From positions 199,176,984 to 199,240,983 of the forward strand of contig NC_059074.1 in assembly GCF_020497125.1 (NCBI RefSeq): 64,000 nucleotides of DNA, given 5' to 3'. The notes under the pieces were generated by a model that had not been told where the DNA came from, made no database searches, and was given only the letters and a program-made list of their open reading frames with translations. Positions 34,901 through 43,895 of the stretch are shown here, piece after piece. The DNA is from Mauremys mutica. Taxonomy: Eukaryota > Chordata > Testudines > Geoemydidae. Every line of letters starts with the position of its first letter. Positions within the stretch are counted from its first letter, which is position 1. The position numbers and the translations under genes are program-made.

Positions 34901-36129
34901 GTTTCACCCATATCTAGCTTGAAATAAGGAATGCTGACCTGGCAAAAGTGCGTCGAGATAGATGATACGGCTAGCTGTTGCATATACTCTGGAAGAAAAC
35001 TGTGGCATAATAAAAAGATGCTAAAGAGTAAAATAGTATGTCTTCTCATATACTTTCCCCTCATTGTAAACGTCTCTTTACTGTTGTCCAGTATTGCTGT
35101 TGTGCCTGACCTAATGAATCAAACACAAATAAAAAGTTATTATAAAATAGGAACATAGACATAATGGGCATTTAAAAATAAATGGCAACTGCCAGAAGTT
35201 TAATTTGTTTTTCTTTACGTGTCCTTGAAATAGCATTTCTACCAAGGGAAGTAAATTGATGTAGCTTCTTTATCCCTGGGAAACTGTCCTAGCAGTACAT
35301 ACTCAACTTTTTTTGGTTATGAAAACAATGACATCTGTAAAACAGATGCACCTTTTGTTCCATTATTATAGTCATACTAGTGAAAACCTTTGATTCTGAA
35401 AAGTCCTGAAGGTGAGGACAGAAGGAGACAAGGAGTGAATGAAGCTTGGATTAGAGAGTGGTGAGGTTGGCCGTACAACATATCAGTAAAGTCTCAAATC
35501 ACCAGTTTTGTGATAATCTTAAAATTTATGCTCTCTGATTTGTCTGTCTAAAGCTGCTGGTTGTAGATGGGCATTTAACCCCACATAATAAAATATCTGA
35601 AAGGAGCAACTTGGGGGATCAATGTACACAGATCAAAGGCACATGATGCAGTTCATAAATTCTGTGGATTTTTTTTTGTTTGTTTACCCAGTCCCAGCTG
35701 GTAATTTCAAGGCGCTTTATCTTTTTTTCCTCCTAGTTATTTAGGCAGCATAACAAGCTATGTTGTTTTTATGTCACCGTTGGGGACAGTCTGTCAATGA
35801 GCAAGCTACAACTAACTAAACGAATAATAAATAACCACCGACAAATCATGCTGAAAAGATGATTACTGGCCAACGGCTCACTGCAAACGAGCAAGGAGGC
35901 ATGTGGATTAGAGAAGTTGTTATCTTTGTACATGCTCACGTCTTCCAGTGATTTCATTAAGTCTGCATTTATTCTGGCTTAAGTTTTTTTATTTCAGAGA
36001 GGCAAGCAGGAATAATTTCCAAAGGAAAGTGCAACATTAAATCTAGGACTGCCTAGTGGCCACCATGATCTTTCCTTAACTCTTTTTACTGCATCTCAGT
36101 CTCTAGGAAACAAGTGTTTTTTGTTTTGT
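31961..36129. other. No gene; some diverged repeats and possible conserved stretch
   Basis: Around 32,240-32,345 and 34,660-34,760 there are weakly palindromic phrases (TTTGTACCAATGCAAAGTGC; CACCCAAGTGCATATTTAGG) like the short DNA repeats elsewhere. At 35,560-35,990 a repeat-free AT-rich stretch with ATTATTTATT clusters looks like possible conserved non-coding DNA. Open frames (up to 151 codons at 32,041-32,496 on minus) have no recognisable domains. Confidence 0.35.
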
Positions 36130-37268
36130 TTTGCAGCGTTACTGAAGGACTAGCAGAACTCGTAGAAACCATCCTCAAACCACTTGCTACACAAAGGGCA
36201 AGATTTCTTCCAGAAACTCCGCAACATCAGCAACCTCCCTCAGAACAGCATCCTCGTCACAATGGGTGTCACCTCCCTCTACACCAACTTCCCTCAACAC
36301 GACAGTGTCGCTGGCTCCCTCAGTAGCTACAAGACAATGGACAACACTCCGATATCAGCCTCAACTATAATTGCCAAATTCATCCATTTCATCCTCACTC
36401 ATAACAAATTTGCATTCAGCAACACTTTGCCCAAACCATGGGAACAGCCGTGAGTGCGAGGATAGATCCCCAATATGCCAGCCTCTTCATGAGCCACCTC
36501 AAGAAAGAATTTCTGGAAGAATGCAACATGAAATCCTGAGATACATCAATGATATCTTCGTCCTTGGGACAGATGGCCTAAAATCCCGTATACATTTCCA
36601 CCACAAATTAAACCACCAGCAAACACCATCAAGCTCTCTGTAGAAGACATCAGCATCAACTTCCTGAACACCATGATCAGCTTTAACAATGGAACCCTAC
36701 AGACAATTATAGACAAGAAATCCATGGATCACCACACTCACCTCCTCAGACTCAGCAACCACCACAGATTCACCAAGAAATCTATTATCTATAGCCAGGT
36801 ACTCTGATACCACAGAATATGCTCCAAAGACAGAGTCTGGGATACATACCTTAACTCGCTAAAAACGCTTTCACCAAACCAGGACACTCCAAATCCAAAG
36901 TGGCACCAGACTGTGCCAGAACAGATGCAAAACCTGCAGCCATACGTCCACTCTTACAATGATCAGTACCCCCCACAACACACCTTTCAAGATCCATGGG
37001 TCCGACGCAAGCCTCCACAGCATGTAGTATAGCTCATCCTGTACATCGAATGCTCCAACAAGTATGAAATGAGACAATCACCATGCTCCGAAATGAACTT
37101 GCACAAAAAAAAATAAAAGACAAAAACTACCTTTCACCTGTGGGCAAACACTTTCTGCAAAATGCTCACTTGTCCTCGAAACCTGCACAGCATCTTCAAA
37201 AGATGTGCCTGGGAGCTTAAATTTATAATGCTGCTAGACACCAGAAATCATGGACTCTACAGAGATAA
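36130..37268 (+). pseudogene. Penelope-like element reverse transcriptase remnant
   Basis: RT of a Penelope-like element, a retroelement class distinct from LINEs and LTR elements. The frame 36184-36453 contains NSILVTMGVTSLYTNFPQHD followed by KFIHFILTHNKFAFS, both typical Penelope RT blocks. Later blocks are RYINDIFVLGTDG at about 36,540-36,578 and IKLSVEDISINFLNTMISFN near 36,627-36,690. SIIYSQVL then lies near 36,780-36,805. The catalytic YIDD reads YIND, so the first aspartate is lost. Several frame changes and stops are present. The copy ends near 37,268, where sequence of the opposite orientation begins. Confidence 0.85.
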
Positions 37269-37297
37269 TGAGGAAACTGGTGGCACTTTAAAGACTA

Positions 37298-37584
37298 GAG
37301 CTTTGGCTACACTTACACTTCAAAGCGCTGCCGTGGCAGCGCTGCCGCGGCAGCGCTTTGAAGCGCTAAGTGTAGTCAAAGCACCAGCGCTGGGAGAAAA
37401 CTCTCCCAGCGCTGTCCGTACTCCACATCCCTGTGGGGAATAACGGACAGCGCTGGGAGCGCGGCTCCCAGCGCTGGGGCTCTGACTACACTGGCGCTTT
37501 GTAGCGCCGCAATTTGCAGCGCTGCAGAGGGTGTGTTTTCACACCCTGCTGCAGCGCTGCAAATTTGTAAGTGTAGCCAAGCCC
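37298..37584. mobile_element. MITE with GGGCTTGGCTACACT ends (family B)
   Basis: 287 bp between TA dinucleotides (37296-37297 and 37585-37586). Ends GAGCTTTGGCTACACTTACA and TGTAAGTGTAGCCAAGCCC are inverted repeats. Inside are several hairpins built from CAGCGCTGGGAG and GCAGCGCTGC units. It interrupts a Penelope 3' end cleanly (GACTA / TAACAG). Superfamily not assigned; a TA duplication would fit Tc1/mariner. Confidence 0.85.
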
Positions 37585-37600
37585 TAACAGATTTATTTGG

Positions 37601-37637
37601 CCATAAGCTTTTGTGGGTAAAAACCCCATTTCTTCAG
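37601..37637 (-). ncRNA. Degraded hammerhead-ribozyme-like core in Penelope 3' end
   Basis: On the minus strand CTGAAGA is kept, stem II is partly kept (ATGGGG...CCCAC) and GAAA has become AAAA. It is probably inactive. Penelope-like elements are known to carry minimal hammerhead ribozymes in their terminal repeats. Confidence 0.5.
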
Positions 37638-37990
37638 ATACATGGAGTGAAAAGTACAGATGCAGGCATTATATAATGACACATGAAGAGAAGGGAGTTA
37701 CCTTACAAGTGGAGAACCAGTGATGACAAGGCCAATACAATGAAGGTGGATGTGGTTCACTCTCAACAATTGATGGGGAGGTGTCAGTACCAAGAGAGGG
37801 AAAACTGTTTTTGTAGTGAGCCAGCCACTCCCAGTCTCTATTCAAGCCCAAATTAAGGTGTTAAATTTGCAAATGAATTGTAGCTCTGCAGTTTTTCCTT
37901 GAAGTCCGGCTGTGAAGTTTTTTTGTTGAAGAATGGCTACCTTTAAATTGGTTATAAAATGTCTAGGGAGATTGAAGCGTTCTCCTATGG

Positions 37991-38323
37991 CAGGGATCGG
38001 CAACCTTTGGCATGCAGCCCATCGGGAAAATCCACTGGCGGGCTGGGACAGTTTGTTTACCTGCAGCGTCCACAGGTTTGGCCAATTGCAGCTCCCACTG
38101 GCCATGGTTCACCATTCCAGGCCAATGGGAGCTGCAGGAAGTGGTGGCCAGAACATCCCTCGGCCCGTGCCACTTCCCGCAGCCCCCATTGGCCTGGAAA
38201 GGCGAACTTCGGCCAATGGAAGTTGCGATTGATCGAACCTGCGGACACTGCAGGTAAACAAACCGTCCTGGCCTGCCAGCGGATTTCCCTGACGTGCCAC
38301 GTGCCAAAGGTAGCCGATCTCTG
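37991..38323. mobile_element. Non-autonomous hAT element
   Basis: 333 bp with ends CAGGGATCGGCAACCTTTGG and its inverted counterpart (CCAAAGGTAGCCGATCTCTG). The flanks TCCTATGG (37983-37990) and TCCTATTG (38324-38331) match at 7 of 8 bases, an 8-bp hAT-type duplication. The interior has palindromic GGCCAATGGGAGCTGCAGG-type units. Open frames across it on both strands are mirror artefacts of the hairpin. It interrupts the Penelope minus-strand sequence. Confidence 0.9.
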
Positions 38324-38734
38324 TCCTATTGGCTTTTGTATGTTACCATTCCTGATTGATTTGTGTCCATTTATCCTTTTATGTAGAGACTCTCAGGTTT
38401 GGCCAATGTACATGGCAGAGGGGCATTGCTGGCACATGATGGCATATATCACATTATGTGCAGGTGAATGAGGCCCTGATGGTGTACTCATGTGGTTGGG
38501 TCCCATGATGGTGTTGCTAGAGTGGATATGGGGATAGAGAAGGCAACAGAGTTTGTTACAGGGATTGGTTCCTAGGTTAGTGTTTCTGTGGTGTAAGGCC
38601 ATTGGATTGTGATCTGGAGCACATGTGCAAGTGTGAGTGAGACACAAACTGAGACAGACAAAACAGAGGCCGATTGTAAGAGGCAAAAAGCAAGACAGCT
38701 AAGCAGTGGTCTTTTTAACACGGTGTATGACCCT

Positions 38735-38876
38735 GGAAAAAGCTAGAGAGAAAGATGGTATTGGCCAAAGAGGCTTGGGGTTGTTAAGCTAAAAATCTAT
38801 CCTTTTGTTCGGGTTCCTCCTGCGTTTGGAGAAGCAGGACCTTGTACATTTGCTTGTAAATAAACAAGATTAGACC
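38735..38876 (+). promoter_or_regulatory. Possible LTR-end-like leader before an ORF
   Basis: GTTAAGCTAAAAATC, TTTTGTTCGGGTTCCTCC and a TAAATAAACAAGA signal (38,857) resemble the 3' part of an LTR. An ATG in a strong context (ACCATGG) follows at 38,877. Class is inference. Confidence 0.3.
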
Positions 38877-39508
38877 ATGGAAAATACCAGACTCCTTCAT
38901 CAATTTATCTCCAAACGGGAACATTCCCAGGGCCATGAACCTCGATTAGCTGCTTGGGTAGAAAAGGGGCAAGAATGGGTTTTAATTACACCATGTGTGG
39001 GCTGGTGTCGGGATGGATACTGTTTCAACAAGAAGCAAATTAAAACTGTCCCAGAGATATCAAAACAGGCAGAATGTAGAGATTATTTTTTCTTTTTCAC
39101 AGTCCACCGCAGCCATATCTAGAGCTGGCTTTGCATGTGTCATGTCCCTTAGCAATAACTTGGAATGAGACTGATTTAATAGTGTGCAACTATATTATCA
39201 CTTCTAAATATGTCAAGGGACCAGGCACTTGGATATATGAGCCTTTTGGAATATTAGTTTGCCCTTTCCATCATATTCTAGGGAAAAAGCTAATTAAAAA
39301 GATTTCCCTCAAAGAAATATGCCAGTATTTCTTAATTGGCATGTACACTTCTCAGAGCAGTGTGCCTGACACAATACAGCTTCTGAGAGCAAAAGAGTTA
39401 GTAATTGGTCTTGTTTTTGGTCTGTTACTTTTCCCTCTCTGCTCAGGTTATTTATTTTATGTGGTCAAACTTAATTTTAGAAGGAAGAATAGACGTGGAA
39501 TTAACTAA
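38877..39508 (+). pseudogene. Unrecognised ORF pair, membrane-protein-like
   Basis: I do not recognise this protein. Frame one (38877-39122) starts at ACCATGG and is rich in charged residues with several cysteines (CVGWCRDGYC). Frame two is open from 39,080 to 39,508 and overlaps frame one by 43 nt in the -1 frame. The two would join at a T-rich run (39,086-39,097) to give about 210 residues. Near the C-terminus a hydrophobic segment (ELVIGLVFGLLLFPLCSGYL) is followed by a basic tail (FRRKNRRG), as in a single-pass membrane protein with a short cytoplasmic end. An LTR-like leader precedes it, so an endogenous viral or retroelement accessory or envelope-type remnant is possible, but this is inference. 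The frame change may be a simple homopolymer indel. Confidence 0.4.
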
Positions 39509-40984
39509 ACGGGTACCGTGCCTGCCAATCAGTGACTGGATATTCTGAGCAGATTTAGCCAATTAGCAGGACTGTCCCTCCCACCATTGGATTCCTTCAT
39601 CTGAGACAAGCACAGCATGGTAGTCAAGGCTTCAATCTAGGACCTGAACAGTCCCAGGTGAACTAAAGAGAATCGAGTGCCTAGGTGAAATAGTAAGGGA
39701 TCTGCTAAGCTTTTCCAAACTGGAAATTTGACTGCCACAAATTACATTTATTATACTCTGCAGATATACTTAAATATACATAACTGGAGGCTTTACAGTA
39801 ATGAAACTACAAAGTGAGCAGGTGCATATCTAAAGAACTATTCAAGGCACAGAAAACAGTAAGATTTGTGTAGAAATGTTAAGGTAATTTTAGTGTAGAG
39901 AAGCCAGTGTAGACAAGCCCTTAGTCACCTTTTTTTACAGTATCTTCCCTGAGTAATGTGAGCACCCCATGTTCATATATTTATATCAGACCAATTAGAG
40001 CTAATTTCCCATGCTACCCAACCTATACAAAATAAAAGTTTTGCTTCTTGTTTTTGAAGTGTCCAAACTATTGTCAAGTACGGCACACTCTGTGCTCACA
40101 CGAGCAGCCTCACTGATTTCAACTGTGCCGTGTGCACAACACCTTGTACGATCATTTACACCGATGTGAGGTGGGTGCAAAGTGCTGCCTGATTTATTAG
40201 CGTTTTCCATCTACTTTGCACAGCAACAAATGAGGACAAAGTGCAGTGCCATGGAGAAACAGGCTCTTGGTGTTTAAAAGATTAGGGCTGGTATTTGGCA
40301 AAATCCATCAACAGGGGCTTGCTAAGCTGGGCCTGCACAATACCTTCTTTAAGGACAGCGGGTACTATCCTCCTATAAGGAGGCATTGATTGGCCTCCAC
40401 CAACAGTGGACTTGGAACATCCTCACCAGCCAGGGAGGACAAGATTCAGCATGCAGGTTTTGGTGCAGAGAATCACTGGAAACTCCAGAAATTCTATGAG
40501 AGAAACCAGCCTGCACATAAGCAGAGAAGAATCAACCTTTGTGCCATTGCTCTGTCTTCATAGAAGCTCAGTTCCAGCTGCTGTTTCATGGTGCAGTCCA
40601 TTAAAAATGGACATCTGCCAACCTAAGTGGCCTGGGCTCTTACCTGAGTGTCTTTGTAGCCCTTCCTTGGCAGTTGCAGTTATCAGGGTCATGGTGTGCC
40701 AGTCAATATGAGCAGAGCTGGGGTTAAAGAGAAAGTGCTACCAAGGAGCCATCACTAATGAAGTGTCCTCAGCTCTGGAACTCATTTCCCGCTTTGGTCT
40801 GTCAGTGCTCAGGCTTGTTGTCCTTCAAGGCACACTGAAAGGGATCAGGGTTCTGGGGTGCTCACTGTGGAAATTAGTGTGTACTTGGGTTCTTTATTAT
40901 CAACGGGCAATGGTTTCATTGTTGTAGAAGAGGAGTTTGGTCTGAGAGGCTTCCGAGGCTATCATGCCAATTTGTGCAGGTAGA
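39509..40984. other. No recognised gene
   Basis: About 1.5 kb. A fragment GTGTAGACAAGCCCTTAG near 39,907 resembles the end of a TGGTCTACACT-type MITE. The piece at 40,120-40,205 resembles the short palindromic repeats. There are no coding signals. Confidence 0.4.
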
Positions 40985-41052
40985 GGAGAACGTAGATGAG
41001 ACATTTCTAGAACAAACAAAAATATCCAAAACACAAGACCTACTAGTAATGG

Positions 41053-41741
41053 GTAAGGCTTCATGTTTGTCGCGGAGGTCATGGAAGCCACAGATGCTGT
41101 GACCTCTGTGACTTCTGCAGCAGCCCATGCATCTGGCCCAGGAGCCACCTGAGCAGCTTGGACATCCCTGGGGCCAGTCGTACTGGCTGCTGCTGGGGCA
41201 GTCTCAGGCCCACAGCAGCAGGAGTTTGGGTGTGTGTGGGGCTCAGTGCTGGGGTGCATGGTGCTGCTTTCCTAGGGGTGCTCCCTGGAAGGGTGACAGG
41301 AACCCCCCTCCCTCAACTCCTAGCTATATGTGCTGCCTCCACCAATGGCACCACCCCTGCAGCTCCCATTGGCTGCCGTTCCCGCCCAATGGGAGCTGCA
41401 GAACTGGGGCTTGGAGCAGAGCGGAGGAAGCACATGGAGGTAGGAGCTGGAGGTCACCACTTCCCAGGAACCGGGTAGGGAACCTGCCCCAGCTCCGCCA
41501 ATCCCCCAGAGCCCTGGTGGCCCCCCCAGAGTAACCAAGGTGCCCCCCATCACCTACGGTGCCTCCCTGGGATGCATTCCCTGAGTATCCGTGGCATCTC
41601 CCTGAGCTGCCCTCCCCACCAGTTTTAGTCAGGGGTATATAGTAAAAGTCGTGGACTGGTCATGGGCCACGAGTTTTTGTTTACTGCCCATGACCTGCCC
41701 AGGACTTTTACTAAAAATACTCATGACTAAAGTGTAGCCTT
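41053..41741. mobile_element. Non-autonomous hAT-like element in CR1
   Basis: 689 bp flanked by perfect 8-bp duplications AGTAATGG (41045-41052 and 41742-41749). The ends resemble each other inverted: AAGGCTTCATGTTTGTC at the left and GACTAAAGTGTAGCCTT at the right. The interior has repeated GTCATGG...CCATGAC-type inverted phrases and a palindrome around 41,350-41,402 (TGCAGCTCCCATTGG and CCAATGGGAGCTGCA). It has no transposase. A 135-codon frame inside is a chance frame. Confidence 0.82.
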
Positions 41742-43846
41742 AGTAATGGAGGACTTTAATTACCCAGACATCTGTTAGAAAAGTAATATGGCAAAACACA
41801 AAATGTCCAGTAAGTTCTTGGAATGTGTTGGGGACAACTTCTTCTTTCAGAAGGTGGAGGTAGTAACTGGGGGGAGCCATTTTAGACATGATTCTGATAA
41901 CAGGGAGGAATTAGGTCCATTACTTAGCAGGGAAAGAGAGCTAATAATGGATGACACCAAGAAGACCTATGTATTTAATGCTTATTATGCTTCAGTCTTC
42001 TCTAAAAACGTTAATTGTGGCTGGATGTTCAGCACAATGTTAACAAGAAGGGGAAGGAATACAATCCAGAATAGTGAAAGAACAGGTGAAAGAATATTTA
42101 GATAAGTTAAATGTATTCAAGTCAGCAAGGCCTGACGAAATTCTCTCTAGGGTTTTTAAGGAACTAGGTAAGGCAATCTTGGAACCATTAGCAATTATCT
42201 TTCAGAACTCCTGGAGGATAGATCATGTCCCAGAGAACTGGGGAAGGGCAAACATAGTATCTGACTTTGAAAAGGAGGATAAAGAGAACCTCAGGAATTA
42301 CAAACCAGCTTCAATGTTTGGAAAAATAATGGAACAAATTATTAAACGATCAATTCGTAGACACCTACAGGGTAATAGGGTGATAAGCAGAAGCCAACAT
42401 GGATTTATCAAGGACAAATCATGCCAAACCAACCTAATTTCCTTTTCTGACAGGATTACTGGCCTAGTGGATAAAGGGGAGGCAGTAGATGTGATATATT
42501 GATTTTTAGCAAGGATTTTGACAGTCCCACATTACACTCACAAGCAAACTAAGGAAATTTGGTCTAGATTAAATTGCTATAAGGAGAGTGCACACCTGTT
42601 TAAAGACTGTAGTTAGAGTAGTTATCAAAGGTTCACTCAGCCCTGGTCTACACTAAGGTCGGGGGTCGAACTAGGGTACGCGAATTCAGCTACGTTATTC
42701 ACGTAGCTGAATTCGAACTACCCTAGTTCGACTTACTTACCCGTCCAGACGCCGCGGAAGCGAACTCTGCGGCTCCAAGGTCGACTCCGGCAACTCCTCC
42801 TGCCGCGGTGGAGTACCGGAGTTCGAACTAGCGCTTCCGGGGTTCGAACTATCGCGTCTAGATCAGACGCGATAGTTCGAACTACGAGCAGTCGAACTCG
42901 CCGCGTCGACCCGGACGGTAAGTGTAAACGTGGCCTCAGACTGGGAGATGTCTGTCCTGAGTCCAGTACTACTAAATATTTTCATTAATGACTTAGATAA
43001 TGGAGTGGGGAGTGTGCTTATAAAATCTGTGACTGCCACCATGCAGAGAGGGGTTACAGTCACTTTGGAGGACAGGACTAGAATTCAAAATGACCCTAAT
43101 AAACTGGAGAATTGGTTTAGAATCAGATGAAAATCAATAAGCACGAGTGCAAAGTACTATATTTAGGAAGGAAAAAACCCAAACGCATAACTACAAAATG
43201 GGGAATAACTGGTTAGGCAGCAGTACTGCAGAAAAGGATTTGGGGGTTACAATAGATCACAAATCAAATGAGCCAATAATGTGATGCAGTTGCACAAAAA
43301 GGCTAATATCGTTCTGGGGTTTATTAATAGAAATGTCATATGTAAAACATGGGAGGTAACTATTCTGCTTTACATGGCACTAGTGAGGCCACAGCTGGAA
43401 TACGGTGTCCAATTCTGGGAAAGATGTGGGCAAATTAGAGACAGCCCAGAGGAGAGCAACAAAAAATGAGAAAAGCTTAGAAAACCGGACCTATGAGAAA
43501 AGGTGAAAAACTGGGCATGCTAGTCTTGAAAAAAGACAACTGAGGGGGAACCTGATAAGTCTTCAAATATGTTAAGGGCAGTTATAAAGAGGATGATGAT
43601 CAATTGTTCTCCATGTTCATCAAGTGGAAGACAAGATGTAATCAGCTTAATTTGCAGCAAGGGAGCTTTAGATTAGATATTAGAAAAAACTTTCTAACTA
43701 TAAGGATAGTTAAAGCCTGGAATAAGTTACCAAGGGAGGTCATGGAATCCCTGTCATTGGAGGTTTTTAAGAATAGGCTAGACCAACACCTGTCAGGGAT
43801 GGTTGTGTGGTACGTGGTCTTGCCTTGGCGCAGGGGGATGGACTAA
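41742..43846 (+). pseudogene. CR1 ORF2 remnant
   Basis: CR1 pol sequence in pieces. The endonuclease/RT linker is in the frame 41788-42105 (KFLECVGDNFFFQKVE). RT is in 42074-42502, with LNVFKSARPDEILSRVFKEL, SQHGFIKDKSCQTNLISF and ITGLVDKGEAVDVIY. After the MITE come LSPVLLNIFINDLDN (42,956-43,000) and C-terminal blocks in 43281-43469 and 43604-43846. The FADD block is not recognisable. Many stops and shifts make it inactive. Confidence 0.88.
42640..42935. mobile_element. MITE, family B, in CR1
   Basis: 296 bp with ends GCCCTGGTCTACACT and AGTGTAAACGTGGCC, flanked by TCA on both sides. It contains a clean hairpin AATTCAGCTACGT...ACGTAGCTGAATT (42,684-42,714) and another ATCGCGTCT...AGACGCGAT (42,851-42,873). 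Both hairpin cores recur in the copy at 55833-56127. Confidence 0.88.
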
Positions 43847-43895
43847 ATGTCCTCTGAAGGTCTCTTCTAGCCCTACATTTATGATTCTATTCATT

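Larger units (their letters stand above)
37269..38700 (-). mobile_element. Penelope-like element, GIY-YIG end, decayed, with two nested transposons
   Basis: On the minus strand the GIY-YIG endonuclease end of a Penelope-like element lies in the frame 38686-38393. It contains VIYAIMCQQCPSAMYIGQT, the VIY...MYIG core (on the plus-strand axis about 38,396-38,456). The following C-terminal frame 38105-37842 and the 3' non-coding end run down to about 37,270. The 3' end carries a hammerhead-like core (37601-37637) and the GTTAGTCTTTAAAGTGCCAC phrase shared with other Penelope tails here. Removal of the nested MITE (37298-37584) and hAT (37991-38323) restores continuity. Confidence 0.82.
40985..43895 (+). 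mobile_element. CR1 LINE with two nested DNA transposons
   Basis: A CR1 of a different subfamily from the one at 1-1558. Coding parts are at about 41,020-41,052, 41,742-42,639 and 42,936-43,846. It ends with the CR1 tail near 43,895 (GGATGGACTAAATGTCCTC then ATGATTCTAT). It is interrupted by a hAT at 41053-41741 and a MITE at 42640-42935; removing them makes the CR1 continuous. The 5' limit is uncertain. Confidence 0.88.

Noticed and set aside
37933..38471. Several ORFs of 63-170 codons on both strands
   Set aside because: They are produced by the palindromic hAT element at 37991-38323 and have no protein motif apart from the minus-strand Penelope pieces beside it.
41127..41534. 135-codon ORF
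   Set aside because: It lies wholly inside the hAT-like insertion with its 8-bp duplications and has low-complexity composition.
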